Below, in pieces: positions 9,801-16,807 of a DNA stretch of 42,295 bases (positions within the stretch are counted from its first letter, which is position 1; each line of letters begins with the position of its first letter). The DNA is taken from contig CAZMVD010000022.1 in NCBI GenBank assembly GCA_964569425.1, positions 1 through 42,295 on the forward strand, read 5' to 3'. The notes beneath the pieces are model-generated. The model was not told the DNA's origin and did no database searches. It was given only the letters and a program-made list of their open reading frames with translations. The position numbers and the translations under genes were made by a program. The stretch comes from JACQXM01 sp964569425. Lineage in GTDB: Bacteria; Planctomycetota; Phycisphaerae; UBA1845.

Positions 9801-10239
9801 GGTCGTGATGTTGGCCATTCCCCTGAATGTGCTGGGCATCATGCCCGGCTTTTGGCTGCTCAATGCCGCCTTTGCCGGCGATGTAGGTGGGTACGCGAAT
9901 CCCATTTTTTTCACCGCCACCGGCATGATCGGCATGATCGCCCTCGCCGGCATCGTTACGCGCGACGCGGTGATCCTGGTGGACTTCATTCACCTGTCCG
10001 TGGCCCGCGGCCGGACGTTGTTCGACGCGATCATGGAAAGTCGCGTGGTCCGATTGCGCCCCATTCTGCTCACCGCGGGCACGGCCATGCTCTCCGCCGC
10101 TCCCATCGCCCTGGACCCCATTTTCTCGGGCTTGGCGTGGTCGCTGATTTTCGGTCTGTTCGCATCCACCGTTTTCACCCTCTTCGTCATCCCGGTGGCG
10201 TACTGGCTGCTTTATTCCTGTCCGCACCGCCGCGCCTAG
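6853..10239 (+). CDS. RND-family efflux pump, inner-membrane transporter
   Basis: A 1128-residue proton-driven exporter of the AcrB/HAE1 type. It shows the two-fold RND plan: a TM helix at about residues 28-48, a first periplasmic loop, a TM bundle at about 370-540 with GLLVDDPIVDVENI carrying the Asp pair of the proton relay, TM7 at about 575-600, a second periplasmic loop, and a C-terminal TM bundle from about 955. The C-terminal segment IFSGLAWSLIFGLFASTVFT is encoded a second time, at 14221-14371, in a truncated copy. The gene is translationally coupled to the adaptor through ATGA. No outer-membrane channel gene follows; the two secreted-protein genes stand there instead. The cargo could be drugs, lipids or metals. 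Confidence 0.93.
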   Translation: MSDSGAAPEQSRQHGFTNALVRAFLTSNLSLILIVVAAAAGVTALLVTPREEDPQIVVPLADVYVTFPGHSAAEVEQLVSTPLEKLLYEIDGVEYVYSMSREDEAIITVRFYVGEDRERSLVKLFKRMDEHVDIVPPGVTGWVVKPVEIDDVPMVTLTLRSETSDEYVLRRVADEMVARLTPLENLSRAYVVGGLARTVHVYLDPARLAAYRVSPLQVPRALAAVNLTRRAGESARGDERFIVQAGRALTAPRELEEVVVAVSGERPVFLKDVATVVDGPEEPTHHVRHGWGPARGFDSAIGMAGTSLGGAAASDGSAAPVPAVTIAIAKKKGTNAVAVARQVLAAAERLKAEVIPDDIEVVITRNAGFTANEKVNELVEALAVAVFIVIALLTLGLGWRESLIVAVAVPVVFGLTLAINLMLGFTINRVTLFALILSLGLLVDDPIVDVENISRHFALRGRATRDIVLEAVAEIRPPLITATLAVIVSFLPMFFITGMMGPYMRPMALNVPVAMLMSMLVAFTITPWMSFHALRRRYTDARVTPSDAHGASDVRGTALYRFFYPLMAPLLKSRVRAWAFLIVMGGLTVLAALLALTRHVPLKMLPYDNKNELLLVLDLPESTTLERTDALVREMEDFMRSVPEVTDVTSYVGVASPMDFNGMVRHYYLRRAPHLAELRVNLVGKKSRPIQSHALALRLRDDLSAMAARHHADLKIVETPPGPPVIASVVAEVYGRADQPYEDLQSGAAAVRARLAAEPGVVDTDDSREAAVSKLEFVADREKAALHGVSIGNIAQALSMSVGGADVGMVHVSGERQPLAIRLRLPRSLRSNVDELARLHVQGENGSFVPLGELGSWSTREVDQTIYHKNMERVAYVFAETAGRAPADVVVDVQADFTDSLHSMVQVSTPPAPARPVSQRTFLRPGGGVPWTLPEGIRVDFAGEGEWKITLDVFRDLGLAFAAALVGIYVLLVAQTGSFLLPLVVMLAIPLNVLGIMPGFWLLNAAFAGDVGGYANPIFFTATGMIGMIALAGIVTRDAVILVDFIHLSVARGRTLFDAIMESRVVRLRPILLTAGTAMLSAAPIALDPIFSGLAWSLIFGLFASTVFTLFVIPVAYWLLYSCPHRRA

Positions 10240-10271
10240 CTGTCGATCGGAAAGAACCCCGGGCGCTGTGG

Positions 10272-10291
10272 GACCGGCTTTCCAGCCGGTC
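10272..10291. repeat. Perfect hairpin after the pump gene (terminator or REP-like)
   Basis: GACCGGCT-TTCC-AGCCGGTC forms a perfect 8-base stem with a 4-base loop, 33 bases after the pump stop. It lacks a T-tract, so it may be a dispersed palindromic unit rather than an intrinsic terminator. A similar-style palindrome lies at 27729-27748. Confidence 0.45.
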
Positions 10292-10410
10292 TGCCGGGCC
10301 GCAAAGCGCGTCGCACGGGCTTTTCAACCACCTTGCCATGCCACGTCGGGAGCCGCCCCGCACCGCCTCGATCTTGGTTCTCTTCCGCCCAAGAAAATGC
10401 ACTTTTTCGA

Positions 10411-10439
10411 TTGCCTTTGACCGTTTTCGGGCGTAGAAT
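10411..10439 (+). promoter_or_regulatory. Sigma-70-type promoter for the PEP-CTERM gene
   Basis: TTGCCT (10411-10416), 17 bases, then TAGAAT (10434-10439). It lies in an AT-richer patch, about 70 bases before the start codon. Transcription would begin near 10446, giving a leader of about 60 bases with a small CGGACG/CGTCCG hairpin. Confidence 0.55.
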
Positions 10440-10506
10440 TCAGGTATCGGACGCACGTCCGGTGGGTCGGGGAGCATGGGGAGCACTTTTTTCAGGGAGG
10501 CATGTC

Positions 10507-11280
10507 ATGATTCGTAGATTCGCTTGGGTTGCGGGGCTGGTTTCGCTGGCGGGCGGAAGCGCGCTGGGCGGGACGGTGGTGTATACCGATCTGGACCTGT
10601 TCCGCGCGGCGGCGGGGGACGTGCGCGTGATCGACTTCGAAACCCTGCCGGACGGCAGCCCGAGTCCCGCCGATGCAACCGTTGAGATTACATCGGAGTT
10701 TAATTATACGTCACTGGGAGTTACTTTTTCCTCACTTGCTCCAAGACTCATTATCGGAGGACATCCGGAAAGTGGCTTCGGTCTTTGCGCATGTCCTCCA
10801 GTGTCAAGTGATCCGTCGCGAAACTGGATCATTGCAGGTCTCGATCCTCCAGTATTCACAGTTGGTGTTGAGTTCGCCGGCAACATGTCGCTGTCCATCT
10901 CGGGTCCTAATGGTCAGTTTCTTGGTGCCGCTACATGGGGTGGCACTGGAGATGATTTTTTTCTAGGTTTAGTTTCCGATTTGCCGATTTATTCGGCCGT
11001 TGTTGATCGTGGAGCTTCCGCAAACAGTGCAGGAATCGGAGCGTTCTACTATTCCCCCATTCCAGAACCCACCACACTATTACTTCTTGTCCTGGGGGGG
11101 GGGGGGCGGTCTTATGCCGTCGCGGGCGTCGAAGGACATCCCAGAAATACGTGGTTACAGTCACCCTATGCACCGTCCTTTTCTTCCATAGTCAACAAGC
11201 GTCCGCCCAGACCTGGACGACAACCGCTGAATTCAACCAGGGCACTTTCGTCAATCTCCATCCCACGAGCGATCAACTGA
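10507..11280 (+). CDS. PEP-CTERM secreted protein, anchor frameshifted at a G13 tract
   Basis: Exported protein with an N-terminal signal peptide (MIRRFAWVAGLVSLAGG...) and the YTDLDLFRAAAG...VIDFETLPDG opening common in planctomycete PEP-CTERM proteins. Near residue 188 comes the exosortase sorting motif IPEPTTLLLLVLGGGG. The family needs a hydrophobic helix and an Arg-rich tail after it. As sequenced, a run of 13 G (11094-11106) throws the frame into a non-family tail ending at 11280. With 11 or 14 G the frame would read AVLCRRGRRR, a normal Arg tail, and would then run on without a stop into the next gene. ATG 10507 is preceded by AGGGAGG at 10494-10500. GC drops sharply from about 10675 to 11090. 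The cause may be a sequencing error, a mutation or phase variation. Confidence 0.75.
   Translation: MIRRFAWVAGLVSLAGGSALGGTVVYTDLDLFRAAAGDVRVIDFETLPDGSPSPADATVEITSEFNYTSLGVTFSSLAPRLIIGGHPESGFGLCACPPVSSDPSRNWIIAGLDPPVFTVGVEFAGNMSLSISGPNGQFLGAATWGGTGDDFFLGLVSDLPIYSAVVDRGASANSAGIGAFYYSPIPEPTTLLLLVLGGGGRSYAVAGVEGHPRNTWLQSPYAPSFSSIVNKRPPRPGRQPLNSTRALSSISIPRAIN
11094..11106 (+). repeat. G13 homopolymer inside the PEP-CTERM anchor
   Basis: Thirteen consecutive G. The three possible frames after it give a non-family tail (as read), a short tail ending at 11191, or the expected Arg-rich PEP-CTERM tail. Such tracts slip during replication and are also read poorly by sequencers. Confidence 0.9.
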
Positions 11281-14129
11281 GTATCAACAACTGGACGCAG
11301 ACGGCGACCGCTGATCCTCCGGTGGTGCCGTATATCTGGGTGGCGTGCTCCAAGCGGCATACCGTGATGCGCATCGCCACGGCCGAGCACTTCTCGGCCA
11401 TCCATGACCGAATTGTGGTGACCGGCGAGATTCTGGGCGAATACTACACCGCTCCGGACAACTGCCGGCAGGTCACCGACCACCTCGGGCCGTCGCGCAC
11501 CACAGTGGATTTCGACGGCAGCCTTTGGGTGGCCAACCGCAACAATATTACGCAGAACACCATCCAGGCCTGCGGGCAGGCCGGCGCCTGCGGGCACGTC
11601 GCTAAAATCGGCAACGGGCTTTCCATGCAATGGGTGGACCGCAACTGCAATGGACGGATCGACACGTCATTGGGCGCAGGGGACCTTCGCGCCTGGCCCA
11701 ACCCCGACAACGTGTGCTCTGCGAGCGATGTACACTTCGCAGAGGACGAACTGATTCTACTGTACCAGCCGGTGACCGCGACCGGTACGCGCACCGTTGC
11801 GGTGGACCGCGCCAACAACGTCTGGGTCGGTGGGAGCACCAACCGTCGGCATCTACTGCTCAACGGCCGGACCGGGACGGTGATCACCGATGCCGGTATA
11901 CAATCGTGCGGCGGTTATGGCGGGCTGGTCGATTGCGCCGGGATTCTCTGGTCCTCGCGCGCTGACGGTGATTTTCACCGGCTGCTGCGATTGAATCCCA
12001 ACGGTCCCGACACTTGCCTATCGATTGTCGAAACCTATGGGTTGGCTGCTGATACGAACGGAAATGTGTGGAATAGCCGGTTTTTCGACCCTGCCAGCCG
12101 TGTTTCGCGACTTGACCCAGCAGGCGTATGCCAAGTTCCTTGCGATTTCGCTAGCGGTGGGGCCCAAAGTCGTGGAGTAGTTGTTACACCAAGCAATAAC
12201 GATGTTTGGATTGCAAACAGCACATCATCCAATGTATCGAGATTGAATTCCACTGGAAGTCTACTTGCTACGGTAGGTTTAGCACCTGATTCCTTTCCCA
12301 CCGGCGTCGCCGTGGACTCGGGCGGGTTTGTATGGGTGGCGAACAAGGACGCACACAACGTACGGCGGATCAATCCCGCCACGAACCAGTTGGACACGAA
12401 TGTGCCGCTGAACTACGATGGTGACATTGCCGACTGCGGCCCCTACAACTACAGCGACATGACCGGCGTAAACCTACTTTCGACGATTGCCGAGGCGGGG
12501 GTGTGGACCGTCGTGACCGATGGCGTTCAAGCCAACCGCAAGTGGGGAAGGATTCTCTGGTCGGGCACGCCCGGCGGCGGCACCGTGCGCGTGCGCGCCC
12601 GCGCCGCCAACGAGGTCAGTCAACTGGGCAGCAAGCCCTACTCCGGCGACCTCACCAGCGGACAGACGCTCGAGTGCACGGTGAACGGGCGGTACCTTCA
12701 GCTCTGGGTGCAGCTCGACTCCGGCTGCCAGACCGCCGAACCCAACTGGCCGACGCTGCAATCCATTTCGGTCAACACCAGTACCGTCGCCCTGAACGAC
12801 ACCGACGGCGACGGCGTGCCGGACTGCCTCGACAACTGCATCGCGCATCCCAACGCCGGGCAGGAGGACTGCAACCGCAACGGCGTCGGAGACGCCTGCG
12901 ACATCGCGGATCAAACCAGCGCCGACGTCAACGGCAACTGCATTCCCGACGAGTGCGAAACCGGGGCGTGCTGCTCGCTGAACGGCGACACGTGCACGGA
13001 CCATGCGTTCGTCGCCACTTGCGCCGGCACGTTGTATTACGGGCGGAAATGCGATGATGGCTTCACGTGTCCGGCGCCATGTGCCGATGCGCCAGCCATT
13101 GCGCCTGGGGATTGTTGCGCCACCGTGTGCCAGGCCTTCCCTTTCGGGGACCCGACGTGTTGCAGCGTGGCGTGGACGGATGCGTGCTGGGAGTTGGCGA
13201 AATCGCTGGGGTGTTGTCCGGGGCTTTTCAGCGTCACGCCGGATGATCAGACGGTCGATGCCCGGCAGCCGCACGTGCTGACCGATGCCACGCAGCGCCA
13301 GGGCATCGGCTCGGCCGAGGAGCCGATCACCTTTGTGTTCGATTCCTGCATCAAGGATCAGGCCGTATTCGCCTTGTGCGAAACCGACATCGACCCGCTC
13401 AAGGGGCCCAATTCGATCGATTCGGTGACCGAGGGTCCGGCGGGCACTTTCCAAGTCGTGCTCGACCACCCCATCGCGCCGGGGCAAATCACGACCATAT
13501 CGTTCGTACCGGACGGGCGCTATGTCAGCTACATATCGCACCCGGCAGATGTCAACAATTCGCGCGGCAGCACGGCTGCGGACATCACGGCGCTCATTAA
13601 CATTCTGAACAACGTGGAGGGGTGGACGGCGCCCTGTGGGCTCTATAGCACCGACGCGAATCGGTCGGGTGCGCAAAACGCGTCGGACATTCTCCGCGTC
13701 ATCGACCTGTTGAACGGGGCCGCGGAGTTCGATGAGTGGCTGGGCTACGGGCGCCCCAAGAACACCACCTGCCCGCCCAGGCTGCACGCCTGCGGCTGCG
13801 TACTGGGCGGAGCGACGAATTGCGGCTGCGCGCAGGTGGGGACCCTGGATGAAAACTGTCAACCCATCGGTGAGTTTCTAATGAGCGTGCCCAGCGAGGA
13901 TGCCGACTTTGGGCAGGCCGTGGTTGATTACCTGGTGGGCGGGCCGGGCGTCAGCACAATGGAGGACTACGAGGCCGGCCTCATGGCGCTGGCAGATTGG
14001 GCTTGCGATTCGCTTGCGCGGGACGAGCGTTCGAGGCTCGTCGACGGTATCAAGAAGCGTTGGAACGATATCTCGCCCGAAGTGCAGAAGCTCGCCGAGA
14101 AAGTACTGGAGCATCTTGCCGGCGTCTGA
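11151..14129 (+). CDS. Secreted beta-propeller protein with thrombospondin type 3 and dockerin-like repeats
   Basis: A 992-residue exported protein of unknown task. It opens with a hydrophobic signal segment ending ASAQ. An NHL/Vgb-like beta-propeller of repeats of the type VDxxNNVWVGG and VAVDSGGFVWVANKD follows (about residues 30-420). Next come a beta-sandwich-like part and a thrombospondin type 3 stretch (DTDGDGVPDCLDNCI...NRNGVGDACD, about 545-585). After a Cys-rich segment there are two dockerin-like EF-hand units (ADVNNSRGSTAADITALINI and TDANRSGAQNASDILRVIDL, about 800-860). GTG 11151 has only a distant AAGGA (11132-11136). The frame is open upstream through the Arg-rich codons next to the G13 tract, so the natural start may differ. 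GC falls to about 38 percent near 12181-12240. Confidence 0.75.
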   Translation: MVTVTLCTVLFFHSQQASAQTWTTTAEFNQGTFVNLHPTSDQLSINNWTQTATADPPVVPYIWVACSKRHTVMRIATAEHFSAIHDRIVVTGEILGEYYTAPDNCRQVTDHLGPSRTTVDFDGSLWVANRNNITQNTIQACGQAGACGHVAKIGNGLSMQWVDRNCNGRIDTSLGAGDLRAWPNPDNVCSASDVHFAEDELILLYQPVTATGTRTVAVDRANNVWVGGSTNRRHLLLNGRTGTVITDAGIQSCGGYGGLVDCAGILWSSRADGDFHRLLRLNPNGPDTCLSIVETYGLAADTNGNVWNSRFFDPASRVSRLDPAGVCQVPCDFASGGAQSRGVVVTPSNNDVWIANSTSSNVSRLNSTGSLLATVGLAPDSFPTGVAVDSGGFVWVANKDAHNVRRINPATNQLDTNVPLNYDGDIADCGPYNYSDMTGVNLLSTIAEAGVWTVVTDGVQANRKWGRILWSGTPGGGTVRVRARAANEVSQLGSKPYSGDLTSGQTLECTVNGRYLQLWVQLDSGCQTAEPNWPTLQSISVNTSTVALNDTDGDGVPDCLDNCIAHPNAGQEDCNRNGVGDACDIADQTSADVNGNCIPDECETGACCSLNGDTCTDHAFVATCAGTLYYGRKCDDGFTCPAPCADAPAIAPGDCCATVCQAFPFGDPTCCSVAWTDACWELAKSLGCCPGLFSVTPDDQTVDARQPHVLTDATQRQGIGSAEEPITFVFDSCIKDQAVFALCETDIDPLKGPNSIDSVTEGPAGTFQVVLDHPIAPGQITTISFVPDGRYVSYISHPADVNNSRGSTAADITALINILNNVEGWTAPCGLYSTDANRSGAQNASDILRVIDLLNGAAEFDEWLGYGRPKNTTCPPRLHACGCVLGGATNCGCAQVGTLDENCQPIGEFLMSVPSEDADFGQAVVDYLVGGPGVSTMEDYEAGLMALADWACDSLARDERSRLVDGIKKRWNDISPEVQKLAEKVLEHLAGV

Positions 14130-14552
14130 CAGCTTCCGGCCGGGCCGAACATGGCCTGTAGGAAGTTGGGGCTGAGTGGGGTCTGGTCCTTGAGCGCAAC
14201 GGCCAGGCCCCCTTAGCCTCGGACCCCATATTCTCGGGCTTGGCGTGGTCGCTGATCTTCGGCCTGTTCGCATCCACTGTTTTCACCCTTTTTGTCATCC
14301 CGGTGGCGTATTGGCTGCTTCACGCGCGGGTGGCAGAAACCCATTCCGGCGAGGGACTTGCGAAAAAATGACTAATCCCGCCGTCGTCTGGCAACGAAAT
14401 TGCTAGGAGATTCTGGGAGGCGGGGGGCCTTCCCGGCAGCGCGGGCTGGTCGCCCGGCCTGCCTGCAAAGTTGGTCTTGCCGCCGCGTGCGGAATACTCC
14501 CGATCGACCCCGCGCGCCGGCGGATGCGAGCCTTCGCTCGCGGGAGGCACTC
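14130..14552. other. Intergenic region holding a truncated RND 3' end
   Basis: Contains the RND remnant at 14221-14371 described separately and the ribosome-binding site GGGAGG (14542-14547) of the next gene. I see no other gene, terminator or promoter in it. Confidence 0.6.
14221..14371 (+). pseudogene. Truncated copy of an RND pump C-terminus
   Basis: Bases 14221-14320 match 10113-10212 of the pump gene without gaps at 93 of 100 positions. All seven differences are silent third-position changes. The frame then continues with its own tail (HARVAETHSGEGLAKK) to a TGA at 14369-14371. Homology starts abruptly at 14221, and only about the last 50 codons remain. Silent-only divergence means the copy evolved as a functional paralogue, or a homologue from another strain, before truncation; it is not a fresh duplication. 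Confidence 0.9.
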
Positions 14553-14882
14553 ATGTCCGCGGTGATTGATCCCACGTTGATGGATGACAAGAGGCGCAAG
14601 AAGCCCCATCGTGTGGCCCGGACGATTCGATACCTTTTCTTTTCCTATCCGCACTTCATCGTCACGGTGCCGCTGGCGGCGTGGTTGATGTGGCAGTTGA
14701 TCCGTGCGGGATTCCTCACGCCTGAAAGCTGGTCCAAGTGGACCCTTCAGCAGGCCATCGGTTCCGGCGCATGCATCGCCCTGGTGTCGTTGTTCACGCT
14801 GCTGGCGGTGGGGAACCTGGTGGTGACCATTCTACGCGGCTGGCGGGGGAGTCGCGGTGGGAACGGCGGGCGTTCCAACTGA
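14553..14882 (+). CDS. Small two-helix membrane protein of unknown function
   Basis: A 109-residue protein with a basic N-terminal region (DDKRRKKPHRVAR), two predicted membrane helices (about residues 33-52 and 71-95) and an Arg/Gly-rich C-terminus. I do not recognise a family. ATG 14553 has GGGAGG at 14542-14547; the frame is open upstream to 14400, but that part is Arg-rich and unlike protein. It lies 118 bases before an acyl-CoA synthetase gene on the same strand. It may be the original downstream neighbour of the RND operon, since it directly follows the RND remnant. Confidence 0.7.
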   Translation: MSAVIDPTLMDDKRRKKPHRVARTIRYLFFSYPHFIVTVPLAAWLMWQLIRAGFLTPESWSKWTLQQAIGSGACIALVSLFTLLAVGNLVVTILRGWRGSRGGNGGRSN

Positions 14883-15000
14883 CGAACGACGCCCGGCGGT
14901 TCCTTTGAAACCGGAGTCGCCATGGCACGCAACTTGCATGGAAGCCTGGCGCGGAGCGCGAGACAGTCGGTTCTCGCCATTCCGCGCACGGAGGTGTGCC

Positions 15001-16710
15001 ATGACCGCACTCAGCTACACGCATTCGGGTTCGACCGTCCCTCTGTTGGGCGAGACCATCGGCCAAAGCCTGACCCGAATCGCCAGGGCCCATCCGGACA
15101 CGGAAGCGCTGGTTTCCCTCCCCCAACAGCAGCGGTTCAGTTATCGCCGTTTTGACGAGGTCGTGAACCGCGCGGCCAAAGCGTTTCTTCGATTGGGCAT
15201 TCAGCGCGGCGATCGCGTGGCCATCTGGTCGACCAACAACTACGAATGGGTGGTGGCGCAGTTTGCCACCGCGCGGATCGGCGCCGTGCTGGTTAACATC
15301 AACCCGGCCTACCGCACCCACGAACTGGAATACGTGCTGCGTGCCTCGCGCGCCAAGGTTCTGTTGCTCATCGAGTCCTTCAAGTCCTCGAATTACCTGG
15401 GCATGTTCTATGACGTGTGCCCGGAGGCGGTGAACGCCGAGCCCGGCTGCATCGACTCGTGGCGCTTCCCCGAACTCAAGAGCGTCATCTTCATCGGACG
15501 CGAGCAGCATCCGGGCATGTTCACGCGCCGTGCCTTTGCCGAGCTGGGCGACGAACTTCCGGATGAAATCCTGGCGCGGCGTGAGGCCGAACTCGATATC
15601 GACGACGTCATCAACATCCAGTACACCTCGGGAACCACCGGCTTTCCCAAGGGCGTGATGCTCACGCACAGCAACATTCTCAACAACGGGTTCTGGGTGG
15701 GCGAGATCATGAAGCTCACCCCCCGCGACCGGGTGTGCATCCCCGTACCGTTCTATCACTGCTTCGGCATGGTCATCGGAAACCTCGGCGCGATCACCCA
15801 CGGTGCCACTGTCGTGATCCCCGCCCCCGCCTTTGACCCCGCATTGACGTTGGCAGCGGTCCAGGAGGAACGTTGCACAGTCCTGCATGGTGTGCCGACC
15901 ATGTTCATCGCCGAACTCGAACATCCCCAATTCGGTTCATTCAAACTGTCCACGTTGCGCACCGGCATCATGGCCGGTGCTCCATGTCCCGTGGAGCTCA
16001 TGCACCGCGTGGTGGAACGCATGCACCTGCGAGAAATCCTCATCGCCTACGGTCAGACGGAGGCTTCGCCAGTCACCACGGCAACACGCCCCGATGACAC
16101 GCTCGAACGCCGCACCAGCACCATCGGTCGCGTCATGCCCCATCAGGAACTGAAGATCGTCGACCCCGCGACGGGCAAGACCCTGCCGCGCGGGGTGCAT
16201 GGGGAGATTTGCTTCCGCGGCTACATGGTCATGCGCGGGTACGACAATGACGCCAAGGCCACCGCCGAGGCCATCGATGCGGCCGGCTGGCTGCACTCCG
16301 GTGATCTTGGCGCTATGGACGCCGAGGGATACGTCAACATCACCGGGCGCATCAAGGACATGGTCATCCGCGGGGGCGAGAATCTCTATCCACGGGAGAT
16401 CGAGGAGTTTCTGTACACCCTGGATATCATCAGCGATGCGCAGGTTGTCGGCGTGCCCGACGCGAAGTTTGGCGAGGAATTGCTCGCGTGCGTGAAACTC
16501 CATCTGCCGCCCGGTCGCGAACCGCCCACGCCCGATGAGTTCCGAGCGATGTGCAAGAACCGAATTGCGCATTACAAAATCCCGAAGTACTGGATGGTCG
16601 TGGATGAGTTCCCGATGACCGTGACCGGCAAGGTCCAGAAGTTCAAGATCCGCGAGCTGGCCATCCGGCAGTTTGGACTTGAATCGGCGGCGGCGATCAA
16701 AACGGCATGA
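15001..16710 (+). CDS. AMP-forming acyl-CoA synthetase (fatty acid--CoA ligase family)
   Basis: Activates a carboxylic acid with ATP to an acyl-adenylate and then to the CoA thioester. The 569 residues have all landmarks of the ANL superfamily: the P-loop-like YTSGTTGFPKGVMLTHS at about 208-224, YGQTEASP (A5), YNITGRIKDMVIRGG-type A8 hinge followed by ENLYPREIEE, and the catalytic Lys 544 in TVTGKVQKFK. It resembles the medium/long-chain FadD-like group (VPFYHCFGMVIGNLG), but chain length cannot be fixed. ATG 15001 is preceded by GGAGGTG (14990-14996). rnpB follows on the same strand. Confidence 0.9.
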   Translation: MTALSYTHSGSTVPLLGETIGQSLTRIARAHPDTEALVSLPQQQRFSYRRFDEVVNRAAKAFLRLGIQRGDRVAIWSTNNYEWVVAQFATARIGAVLVNINPAYRTHELEYVLRASRAKVLLLIESFKSSNYLGMFYDVCPEAVNAEPGCIDSWRFPELKSVIFIGREQHPGMFTRRAFAELGDELPDEILARREAELDIDDVINIQYTSGTTGFPKGVMLTHSNILNNGFWVGEIMKLTPRDRVCIPVPFYHCFGMVIGNLGAITHGATVVIPAPAFDPALTLAAVQEERCTVLHGVPTMFIAELEHPQFGSFKLSTLRTGIMAGAPCPVELMHRVVERMHLREILIAYGQTEASPVTTATRPDDTLERRTSTIGRVMPHQELKIVDPATGKTLPRGVHGEICFRGYMVMRGYDNDAKATAEAIDAAGWLHSGDLGAMDAEGYVNITGRIKDMVIRGGENLYPREIEEFLYTLDIISDAQVVGVPDAKFGEELLACVKLHLPPGREPPTPDEFRAMCKNRIAHYKIPKYWMVVDEFPMTVTGKVQKFKIRELAIRQFGLESAAAIKTA

Positions 16711-16771
16711 CCCGGTGTCGCGCGACCTTGGGAGGCCGTGGGGGCCATTCAATCGCCTGCGCCATCCCCAA

Positions 16772-16801
16772 TTCGACGAGCCCTCGTTGACCGGCTATGA
16801 T
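16772..16801 (+). promoter_or_regulatory. Probable rnpB promoter
   Basis: TTCGAC (16772-16777), 18 bases, then TATGAT (16796-16801). The expected start site falls at about 16808, exactly where the P1 helix of RNase P RNA begins. The -35 is a weak match. Confidence 0.5.
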
Positions 16802-16807
16802 TCACTC

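Noticed and set aside
12474..13862. Antisense frame of 462 codons opposite the beta-propeller gene
   Set aside because: Low-complexity Arg/Gly/Val translation; the plus-strand frame has clear thrombospondin and dockerin-like motifs.
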